Positions 1 to 5,862 of a stretch of 8,212 nt of DNA are shown here, one piece after another (within the stretch, counting starts at the first letter, position 1; each line of letters opens with the position of its first letter). The notes below the pieces were generated by a model that worked only from the letters and a program-made list of their open reading frames with translations, was not told the origin of the DNA and ran no database searches. The stretch covers positions 1 to 8,212 of the forward strand of contig CAYSAG010000235.1 in the NCBI GenBank assembly GCA_964428935.1, written 5' to 3'. Made by a program: the position numbers and the translations under genes. The stretch is from JAADHY01 sp964428935 (GTDB lineage Bacteria > Planctomycetota > Planctomycetia > Planctomycetales > Planctomycetaceae).

Positions 1-54
1 TCGGAGCGACCGGAGGTGTCTTGCGGAGCCGGGCTGGGAACACAAGCCGTCAGC

Positions 55-74
55 GGCCACGACGGAGCGTGGCC
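55..74 (+). terminator. Possible stem-loop or weak terminator upstream of the exported protein gene
   Basis: GGCCACG (55-61) and CGTGGCC (68-74) form a perfect 7-bp stem with a 6-nt loop. The following bases, CTCCAATTT, hold only a three-T run, so this is a weak match to an intrinsic terminator. It could end an upstream + strand gene outside the window or be a chance GC-rich hairpin. I see no stop codon of an upstream gene and no convincing promoter between here and the start at 165. Confidence 0.25.
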
Positions 75-164
75 CTCCAATTTCCCGGACAGGTTCCCGA
101 AACAGGCAGTTCGTCGCTCACTCGCCGACTCAGAAAACCGACAGTTACGGAAGAAAGCAGAGCC

Positions 165-911
165 ATGGTTGGAATCAAGAACTCCGTTGCCCTGACGACC
201 CTACTGGGTTTGTTGCTGACGTTTCGGCCGGCGGTGGCTCAAGTGGGCGCACCGGCTGCGGGACCGACGTCTGAGCCAGTGGCGTTCTACGTCGAGCAAC
301 CCACCGACGGCTCGGTGCCGTGTCCTGTGTGTCGCGCTCAAGCCGCCCGGACCGGGTGCCAGCACTGCCTGGTCATTCCGGTGGTGACCCCCGGGGCCAT
401 GTGGCTGGTGGACCCAAAGACGTACATTCTGCCGTCCGACTTCGGCTGGTCGTACCCGATTAAACGGGCAATCATTCGACGCAATTTGACGTACCAGCGT
501 TACTGGCCGGCGCAGTGGACGGGCGAGCGGACGAAAGCGGCCGTTTCGTCCTACCCAATGGTCGCTCAGCCGACCGACACCATGCAGTTGGGGTACTACT
601 ACCAGCACGTGCCGACGTGGCAGCCCCGGCCGGACATGCTTCCGCGGCCGCCGCTGCCGTCGAAGTGGCACATTCGCAAGTGCGGCCACTTGCCGGACGG
701 CTCGTACGTCGTCTGGGTACCGCTCAGCTCGATGCCGGTGCAGGCTGCGCCGGCCGAGTCGTCGGAGCGGCCGGAGCAGCAGCCGGCCGAGTCGCAGTCG
801 CCGGCTCAGCCACAACAGCCGGCCGAACCGCAACAGGACCAAGCCCCGCCTTCGCCGCCGCCGGCCCCGGCCAGCACGGCGCAGGTCCGTGTGAGGTCCA
901 TGCTGCGGTGA
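165..911 (+). CDS. Exported small protein with two CxxC pairs and a Pro/Gln-rich tail
   Basis: The product has 248 residues and unknown function. Residues 1-25 form a signal peptide: a short basic start, a Leu-rich core and an AVA cleavage site before Gln26. A double CxxC motif follows (Cys53, Cys56, Cys65, Cys68, eight residues between pairs), suggesting a zinc knuckle or paired disulfides. Neither pair is followed by His, so it is not a c-type heme site. The middle is rich in Tyr, Trp and Pro (YQRYWPAQW at 110-118, YYYQHVPTWQPRPDMLP at 144-160), a pattern I associate with short exported planctomycete proteins. Residues 193-239 are a low-complexity Ala/Pro/Gln/Glu tail. The frame is open further upstream, to at least a TTG at 21. 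I chose ATG 165 because it places the signal peptide at the N-terminus and has GGAAG 11 nt before it. It converges on the TPR gene and shares no operon with it. Confidence 0.85.
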   Translation: MVGIKNSVALTTLLGLLLTFRPAVAQVGAPAAGPTSEPVAFYVEQPTDGSVPCPVCRAQAARTGCQHCLVIPVVTPGAMWLVDPKTYILPSDFGWSYPIKRAIIRRNLTYQRYWPAQWTGERTKAAVSSYPMVAQPTDTMQLGYYYQHVPTWQPRPDMLPRPPLPSKWHIRKCGHLPDGSYVVWVPLSSMPVQAAPAESSERPEQQPAESQSPAQPQQPAEPQQDQAPPSPPPAPASTAQVRVRSMLR

Positions 912-1082
912 GCTGGACGGCGACGGCGAGCAGGGGAACGGGCCGCAGAGAGGAAAGACGCCGCCGAAGGACAAACGCAGACGCCGGCCTGTGCATTGGG
1001 CGACGGTTCGTCGTGGCAAGGGTTGGGGAGACCAGTCGTTCCGCAGGCCGAGCACGGAAAGTCGTGGCGGAAGAAGGTGCGT

Positions 1083-1122
1083 CGGCCCTCAGCGCCGCGA
1101 GCGTTGAGGGCCGGCGGCTTTT
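1083..1122 (+). terminator. Strong stem-loop at the convergent gene junction; likely terminator
   Basis: Positions 1083-1091 (CGGCCCTCA) pair with 1105-1113 (TGAGGGCCG) over 9 bp. Below the loop the pairing continues through 1092-1095 with 1101-1104 (one G-U pair on the + strand RNA) around a 5-nt loop. On the + strand a TTTT run follows at 1119-1122, so it can serve as an intrinsic terminator for the exported-protein gene that ends at 911. On the - strand the hairpin contains the last codons and the TGA stop of the TPR gene and has no T-run after it, so its role there is less clear. Confidence 0.5.
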
Positions 1123-3878
1123 CGAGACTGCGACTCCAGCTGCTCGAACCGCTGACGCAGCGACGCGTCTTTCGGCAGTCCGTACAGCAGCCGCGTGACG
1201 GCCAGCAGCTTCGAGCACGTTTGAAAGTCGCCCAAGCGGTAGCAGGTCAAAGCCAGGTTGTAGCGCGCTTCGAACCACTCCGGGCTGCCCGCCGTCAGGC
1301 GAGCGTTCAGTTGTTGCCAGTAGAACTTGCCGCGAGCGAGCACGTCGGGGCGGTTCGACTGCAGGCAAAGTTCGGCCGTTGTTTTCAAGAGCGACGTGTC
1401 TTCCGGAGCGGCCCGCAACAGTTGCTCGTACAGCTCGACGGCCCGCTCCGGTCGTCCGGTGGCGGCGAAGCCTTGAGCTCGACAGCGGAGCAGCCACCGC
1501 CGCTGCGTCTCGCTCAGTCTCGACTGCTCCGCCAACAACCGCTCGCTAGCGGCCAATTGCAATTGTCCCAGGCGCTGTTGGGTCGACGGAGCGGCCGACC
1601 GACCCAGCTCGGACAAACCGTCCAGCACGCGCAGCAGGCTGTCGGGTGGCGTCGCGGGCAGTTGGGCCAGCAACTGTTCGGCCTGTTGCCAACGTCCGCG
1701 AGCGGCCAGCGAGACGACTCGCAACTGGACGGCCCGTCGGAACACTTCGGACCGCTCGTCGTCTTCGACTGCGGTGGGCGACTTGGCCGAGCCGTCAGAC
1801 CGCTCGGGGCGTTCGGTGTTGCCAGCAGGCGAACGGGAGCCGGCTTTCGAGCCGGAAGCCGCCGTCCCTCCACCGAGCGGCTGTGGCTCGGCCTTCGACG
1901 AGCCGACCGGTTGCAACGAATTCAGGGCTCGTTCCAGCAGTTGGTCGGCCTGCGAGTAGTCGGGCAACGCGCTGCCGAGCAACAACTCGGCCAGTCGCAC
2001 CAGCAACTCGGCCTGTTTCACCGTCAGCTTGTTCGGCGGCGAAGGCAGTTTGGAAAGGATTTCGCGCAGGTGCGACGTGGCCGACGCTCGCCACTGTTCG
2101 GCCGCTGTACGGCTTTGCTTTTCGGCCTGCTGAATCAGCTTGGCGTAGCAGCGGGCAATTCCCAGGTGAGCGTCGTCGGCCCGTTTGTGGTTGGCGGGAA
2201 TCTGGTCGTACAGGGACAAGGCTTGTTTGTAGTCGCCAGCCGACTCGCGTGCGGCCGCCAGCAGCCACGTGGCGTCGTAGTAGGTGGGCGAGCCGCGGAA
2301 ACGCCGGCGGTGTTCTTCCAAGGCGGCCACGTAGCGGGCCTGCAGCGAGTCGTTCGCCCCCGGTTCGCCGCGGCCGGCCGCGGTGGAAGCCGACCCGGCC
2401 TGGGTCAGTCGTACCAATTGAGCCAGCGTCAGCAGTTTCAGGAAGTGAGCCTTGGCCGACTGCGGGTGGTTGGGCAGTTCCGTCAGCAGCGTTTCCAGCG
2501 TGCGCAGGGCGGCGGCGTAGTCGCCTCGTTTCAGCCAAATGGACGCGGCCGTGTAGCCCAGGTCGAACGCGGCGTTGGTGCGGTGCTCGCGGCGAGCCTC
2601 GGTTGCAGCCTGCTCGTAGGCGGCGGCCGCCGCCTGCAGTTCGCCCAGTGAGTAAAAGGCCTTGGCCCGCTCGACCAGCGGCGCCAGCCGTTCGCCCAGC
2701 TGGCTCGAGGCCGACAGACGGTCCAGCAGTTGACGGCACCGGGCCGCCCAGTACGCGTCGCCGTTGCCGGCCGCTTGCTCGACGACGGCAGCAAGCTGTT
2801 GCTCCACCTGCCGTGCCGTCGTCGCGTCGCCACGGCTCTGAGCCAACTGCTGCATTGCCAAAAGAGCTCGCACCAGCAAGTACGACAGCTCGCCCGGCAG
2901 CGCCCCTCCGGCCTGCAGGCGGCGAAGCAGCAATTCGGCCGCGTCGGTCGGTTGGTCTTGGTCGAGCAGCAGCCGAGCCTTTTCGGCGAGCAAGCGGTCG
3001 GCCAACACGGCGCGTTGTTGAGCGTCGAGGTTGCCCAGCACGCGGCGGGCGTCCGAGTAACGTCGCTGCAGACGGTAGACGGCGGCCAGGTAGAGTTCCC
3101 GCTCGGCTCGAGCTTCCAGAGTTTGGACGCCGGTGTTGAGCTGCCGAGCCGAGCGTTCGGCTTCCAGCAACGCAGCCGTGCGCTCGGGCGAGCCTTGCTC
3201 GTACAGAGCCACTTGCGCCAACAGCGCCTGAAGCAACCCACGACGCGCGTGAAACAACAGGCTTTGCAGGCTGCGGACTTGACGGCCGGAGGCGGGCGAG
3301 CCGGGCTTGGTCGCCAGGGCCAACTGCCGCAGAACCTCTGCCTCACGCTGTTTCAGCTCCGGCACCGCCTGCGCCAGCAGGCGCTGCGACTTCTCGCGCA
3401 GTCCGGCGTCCCACGGAGTCAGCTCCCACTGCCAGCGGAGCTGTTGAGCTCGCGCGACGGTCGTCAGCAACGCTTGGACCTGCAGCGCCAGCCGGTCGGT
3501 CGGGTCGCGTGTGCGTTGCAGTTCGGCCTGGAGCACCTGCTCGGCCCGTTTCCACAACTCCGCCTGCTGGTCCGCTGGCGCTTGCCGAGCGTGCTCGGCG
3601 TAGGTCCGAGACAGCTCGAGCACCAGCGGCATTCGCCCTTCCGACGGCAAGTCCGGCTCGGCCAGCTTGCGCAAGCAGTAGCCTTCGGCCAGCGTGTACA
3701 GGCCAAGCCGACGCAGGCCGTCCATGTACTGCGCCAGCGTCTCGGGCGACTCGTCCGCCCGCGCTGGAAGGGCCGGCCGGGCACAAGCGGCGCACACGGC
3801 CAGCGCCGCCCACAGGCAGGCTCGCGAAAAGGCCTTCGCCCAGCGGTGGCCGTCGAATTGCTCCAACCACACCGTCAC
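1089..3878 (-). CDS. Exported tetratricopeptide-repeat (TPR) protein, last gene of the sigma-factor operon
   Basis: The product has 929 residues and probably acts as a helical scaffold for protein-protein contacts outside the cytoplasm. Residues 1-41 look like a long signal peptide: basic residues, then a hydrophobic stretch (about 20-34) and a PARA cleavage site. Nearly all the rest is Ala/Leu/Gln-rich helix pairs. TPR-like units with Gly and Ala at the expected places are seen around 264-280, 405-427, 437-470, 536-580, 718-740, 798-825 and 870-893. A low-complexity Ser/Gly/Glu-rich spacer (about 659-708) splits the repeat array. There is no catalytic motif. The start is GTG 3878, whose GTGA overlaps the sigma-factor stop by 4 nt, with AGGAG 8 nt upstream; this also puts the signal peptide at the N-terminus. 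The open frame runs on to 4112, but that part lies inside the sigma gene. I recall similar TPR proteins beside sigma factors in planctomycetes; the function is not known to me. Confidence 0.88.
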   Translation of the reverse strand: MTVWLEQFDGHRWAKAFSRACLWAALAVCAACARPALPARADESPETLAQYMDGLRRLGLYTLAEGYCLRKLAEPDLPSEGRMPLVLELSRTYAEHARQAPADQQAELWKRAEQVLQAELQRTRDPTDRLALQVQALLTTVARAQQLRWQWELTPWDAGLREKSQRLLAQAVPELKQREAEVLRQLALATKPGSPASGRQVRSLQSLLFHARRGLLQALLAQVALYEQGSPERTAALLEAERSARQLNTGVQTLEARAERELYLAAVYRLQRRYSDARRVLGNLDAQQRAVLADRLLAEKARLLLDQDQPTDAAELLLRRLQAGGALPGELSYLLVRALLAMQQLAQSRGDATTARQVEQQLAAVVEQAAGNGDAYWAARCRQLLDRLSASSQLGERLAPLVERAKAFYSLGELQAAAAAYEQAATEARREHRTNAAFDLGYTAASIWLKRGDYAAALRTLETLLTELPNHPQSAKAHFLKLLTLAQLVRLTQAGSASTAAGRGEPGANDSLQARYVAALEEHRRRFRGSPTYYDATWLLAAARESAGDYKQALSLYDQIPANHKRADDAHLGIARCYAKLIQQAEKQSRTAAEQWRASATSHLREILSKLPSPPNKLTVKQAELLVRLAELLLGSALPDYSQADQLLERALNSLQPVGSSKAEPQPLGGGTAASGSKAGSRSPAGNTERPERSDGSAKSPTAVEDDERSEVFRRAVQLRVVSLAARGRWQQAEQLLAQLPATPPDSLLRVLDGLSELGRSAAPSTQQRLGQLQLAASERLLAEQSRLSETQRRWLLRCRAQGFAATGRPERAVELYEQLLRAAPEDTSLLKTTAELCLQSNRPDVLARGKFYWQQLNARLTAGSPEWFEARYNLALTCYRLGDFQTCSKLLAVTRLLYGLPKDASLRQRFEQLESQSRKAAGPQRSRR

Positions 3879-4546
3879 CCGTCTCGCTCCTGGAACTCGC
3901 GAATGTCCGAGACGGCCAAGCCGGCCCGTCGAGCGGCTTGCCGAAGCTTCGAAAGAATGAAGTGCTTGTGGTTGGCCACGGCTTGCTCCGAAAGTCCCAG
4001 TTCCTGAGCCACCCGTTTGTTCGGCCAGCCCCGAACGAACAGCAGCTCGGCGCACTGCAGCCGTTCGAACTCTCCTTTGGCCAGCCACCGCCGGACCAGC
4101 TCGCCCAAACAACGGCCCAGGACTTCTTCGCGCCGCGACCGGCTTTCGCGGCTCCGCACCAGGCTGGAGGCCGTGCGAGCGTCGCCCTCCACACGCGACC
4201 AGCCCGTGCTCGTGTCGGTGCCGCGTGGAACCAGCCGGACCTCCGGCCGTCGGCCCACCCGTCGCAAGTAGTCCCTCACCTTGTTCGTGGCAATGGAAAA
4301 CAGAAAAGTCTCCAGCCTCGACTCTTGCGGTCGGTAGTTGGGCAGGCTGACCAAGAAACCGACGAACGTCTCTTGCACCAGGTCCTCGGCAGCCGCGTAG
4401 TCGCCAATGCGAGAAACCACGTAGGCCGTCAGCCGCCCCTCGTACTGTTCAATCAACTGGCTCCACGCCCGGCGGTCTCCTCGCCGAATTCGCTCGACCA
4501 GCGACTGCTCGGCCTTCAGCAATTGTTCGGCTCTGTTCTGGTTCAT
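3875..4546 (-). CDS. ECF-like sigma-70 family RNA polymerase sigma factor
   Basis: The product has 223 residues, the size of a two-domain (sigma2 plus sigma4) ECF factor, and should direct RNA polymerase to its own promoter set. Sigma2 spans about 15-97: region 2.2 reads AAAEDLVQETF (51-61), followed by the LETFLFSIATNKVRDYLRR stretch (78-96). Residues 98-145 are a basic, Ser-rich linker. Sigma4 spans about 148-206 with the helix-turn-helix around 176-202 (PNKRVAQELGLSEQAV, then NHK). The FVRGWPNK motif (170-177) is one I associate with planctomycete sigma factors. In region 2.2 the usual first acidic residue of DAED is Ala52. The start is ATG 4546, which overlaps the stop of the preceding gene as ATGA and has AAGGTGG upstream; the frame is open to 4651, but that stretch has no sigma-factor features. 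The stop overlaps the TPR start by 4 nt. No anti-sigma gene follows, so control by the upstream kinase is an inference from gene order. Confidence 0.93.
   Translation of the reverse strand: MNQNRAEQLLKAEQSLVERIRRGDRRAWSQLIEQYEGRLTAYVVSRIGDYAAAEDLVQETFVGFLVSLPNYRPQESRLETFLFSIATNKVRDYLRRVGRRPEVRLVPRGTDTSTGWSRVEGDARTASSLVRSRESRSRREEVLGRCLGELVRRWLAKGEFERLQCAELLFVRGWPNKRVAQELGLSEQAVANHKHFILSKLRQAARRAGLAVSDIREFQERDG
3887..3891 (-). promoter_or_regulatory. Ribosome binding site deciding the GTG start of the TPR gene
   Basis: AGGAG on the - strand lies 8 nt before the GTG at 3878 and inside the 3' end of the sigma gene. It supports the GTG start where no ATG is suitably placed. Confidence 0.65.
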
Positions 4547-5721
4547 GGAACCACCTTTGGGCGGCCGGAGCCTTGGTCCGAGGCCGCTGCGTGGCCGGCC
4601 GAGCGGCGTCGAGCTTGCAAACGTCCCGACAAGACCCACAGACCGGCCCACAGGGCGGAGACCACCAACAACACCACGACGGCCAACGCCGCCCGCAGCC
4701 GTCCGACCGTCCGGCGAAGCCTCTCTTCAATTGCCCGCAGCGCCGACGGGCTCAAGTCCAGCTCGGCGTACAGCCGGTACATGGTTGCCTCGACCACGCC
4801 CAGGTCGCGCCGAACGGCTTGCAAGTAGGTTCGTCGAACGACGGTGTCGGACACGAGAGTCGGGTCCGGCTTCCAGGAGTCGGCGTTCGGGAAAAAGGCA
4901 CTGCGCGACAACGAATTATTCTTGCGAAGCCGTTCGGCCACAAGGTCGGCCGCCTGCCGCAACAAGTCGGCTTCCGCTTCTGCGGCCGTGGCAAACAGGC
5001 CGCTGACAAGCACCACGTGGGTTTCGTCGTCGGCGACCTGGTCGGCGCGTCGAGCGGAGCGTGTCCACGCGGGAGGCGGGCCGGTTCGAGCGTCGGCGGG
5101 AGCGGCGCTTCGCGGTCGAGACTCGGTCCGGGCACCGGTTTCCGTGCCGGCCGGGGGGGCGGAGCGGGCGGACGTTCCGGAGCCGGCTGGCGTTTCTCTT
5201 TCGGTCGACGTTTCCGCAGCGGCTCGGCTTTCGCCGGCGTGGGCCGGAGCGGAAGCGGTTCCACGGGGACGTCGGCGAGTCCGCGCGGGCGTTTCGTCGG
5301 AGCTCCGGCTCTCGCCAGCAGGGCTCTGGCGGCGCCGGCTGCGTTGCACCTGCACCGGTTCGGCGGGAACGTCGTCTGCCCGTCTGGGGTGCGTGGAGCG
5401 CAAGGCGACTTGGTCGTGGGTGCAGACGTCCGAACAAACGGCGTGGTGGCCAAGCCACTCAGACGGAGGCGACGGGGTCGACCCCGGCGGTGACTGCGGC
5501 TGGCGGTCTACCCTGTCGACGACGCCCACCGTCGCCCGCTGCCAGGGGACGCGCACGCTTGCCAACGCCAGCAGGCCGACGGCGACCAGCGACAGCAAGA
5601 CGCTGGGCAGCGCGAGCTTCGAGCGAAAAAGAAACCACGCAAAGCCAACGAAGGCTGCCACAGCCAGAAGCACGAACGAGACACTCGGGCTCGAAGCAAC
5701 GTGCGACGCAGCCAAGAACAT
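4543..5721 (-). CDS. Three-TM membrane protein with a conserved soluble domain, between kinase and sigma genes
   Basis: The product has 392 residues and unknown function. Two hydrophobic helices at the N-terminus (about 14-32 and 37-55) are followed by a long disordered linker rich in Ser, Thr, Pro, Ala and Arg (about 61-228). A compact soluble domain spans about 229-343 (VVLVSGLFAT at 236-245, alternating Ala/Glu/Leu helices, VVRRTYLQAVRRDLG at 294-308, YRLYAELDLSP at 315-325). A third TM helix (about 345-365) and a basic tail end it. The start ATG 5721 has a near-perfect Shine-Dalgarno, GAGGAGGT, 6 nt before it. The stop overlaps the sigma start as ATGA, so the two are coupled. I recall a planctomycete family with this C-terminal domain and final TM, uncharacterised. 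Its place suggests it relays between kinase and sigma factor, perhaps as a membrane anti-sigma-like partner (inference). The linker is open in all three - strand frames and has a C7 run (see findings). Confidence 0.82.
   Translation of the reverse strand: MFLAASHVASSPSVSFVLLAVAAFVGFAWFLFRSKLALPSVLLSLVAVGLLALASVRVPWQRATVGVVDRVDRQPQSPPGSTPSPPSEWLGHHAVCSDVCTHDQVALRSTHPRRADDVPAEPVQVQRSRRRQSPAGESRSSDETPARTRRRPRGTASAPAHAGESRAAAETSTERETPAGSGTSARSAPPAGTETGARTESRPRSAAPADARTGPPPAWTRSARRADQVADDETHVVLVSGLFATAAEAEADLLRQAADLVAERLRKNNSLSRSAFFPNADSWKPDPTLVSDTVVRRTYLQAVRRDLGVVEATMYRLYAELDLSPSALRAIEERLRRTVGRLRAALAVVVLLVVSALWAGLWVLSGRLQARRRSAGHAAASDQGSGRPKVVP
4551..4557 (-). promoter_or_regulatory. Ribosome binding site of the sigma-factor gene
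   Basis: AAGGTGG on the - strand lies 4 nt before ATG 4546, within the last codons of the preceding gene. With the ATGA overlap it suggests coupled translation and rules against the longer frame beginning at 4651. Confidence 0.65.
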
Positions 5722-5727
5722 GGAAGG

Positions 5728-5735
5728 ACCTCCTC
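5728..5735 (-). promoter_or_regulatory. Strong Shine-Dalgarno of the three-TM protein gene
   Basis: GAGGAGGT on the - strand, 6 nt before ATG 5721. It is the best ribosome binding site in the window and marks the first gene of the coupled trio, so this trio may be translated more strongly than the kinase. Confidence 0.75.
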
Positions 5736-5811
5736 AGCACGCCTTGTTGCCGTGTGCGAGCGAACTCGCCGAACGTCTCCGCTCGACCAACTTCGCACGA
5801 CCGAGTCCGGA

Positions 5812-5834
5812 CGGCACCGGCTCGCGCCGTGCCG
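5812..5834 (-). other. Stem-loop in the gap between the kinase and three-TM protein genes
   Basis: CGGCAC (5812-5817) pairs with GTGCCG (5829-5834), loop 11 nt; an alternative stem, ACCGG with CCGGT, uses 5816-5820 and 5832-5836. No T-run follows on the - strand, so it is not a clear terminator. It might weaken read-through or stabilise an mRNA end between the two genes. The 141-nt gap (5722-5862) has no open gene and no promoter I can call with confidence. Confidence 0.3.
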
Positions 5835-5862
5835 GTTCTGGAAAGGCCGGACAACTCCCGTA

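Noticed and set aside
321..368. Cytochrome c heme site in the exported protein
   Set aside because: The CxxC pairs are followed by Arg and Leu, not His, so no CxxCH motif exists.
201..1497. Minus strand open frames opposite or beyond the exported protein gene (201-1055, 724-1497)
   Set aside because: Arg-rich shadow translations; the + strand frame has a signal peptide, CxxC pairs and a plausible start.
1554..1566. Short direct repeat CAATTGCAATTG
   Set aside because: It encodes a Gln-Leu-Gln-Leu stretch of a TPR helix and is explained by that coding sequence.
996..2651. Long + strand open frame opposite the TPR gene (also 2730-4007 and 3509-4828)
   Set aside because: Products are Arg/Gln/Leu-rich with no domain or signal, and arise because high-GC coding DNA has few stops on the other strand. 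The - strand frame has TPR repeats, a signal peptide and coupled start.
3759..3878. Lipoprotein signal in the TPR protein around Cys29 and Cys32
   Set aside because: The residues before each Cys do not fit a lipobox well, and a PARA site for ordinary cleavage lies just after.
3879..4112. Longer N-terminus for the TPR protein starting at 4112
   Set aside because: It would overlap the sigma gene by over 200 nt and bury the signal peptide; GTG 3878 has a ribosome binding site and a 4-nt overlap.
4547..4651. Longer N-terminus for the sigma factor starting at 4651
   Set aside because: The extra 35 residues look random (Gly/Pro/Arg) and overlap the coding end of the three-TM protein; ATG 4546 has the ATGA overlap.
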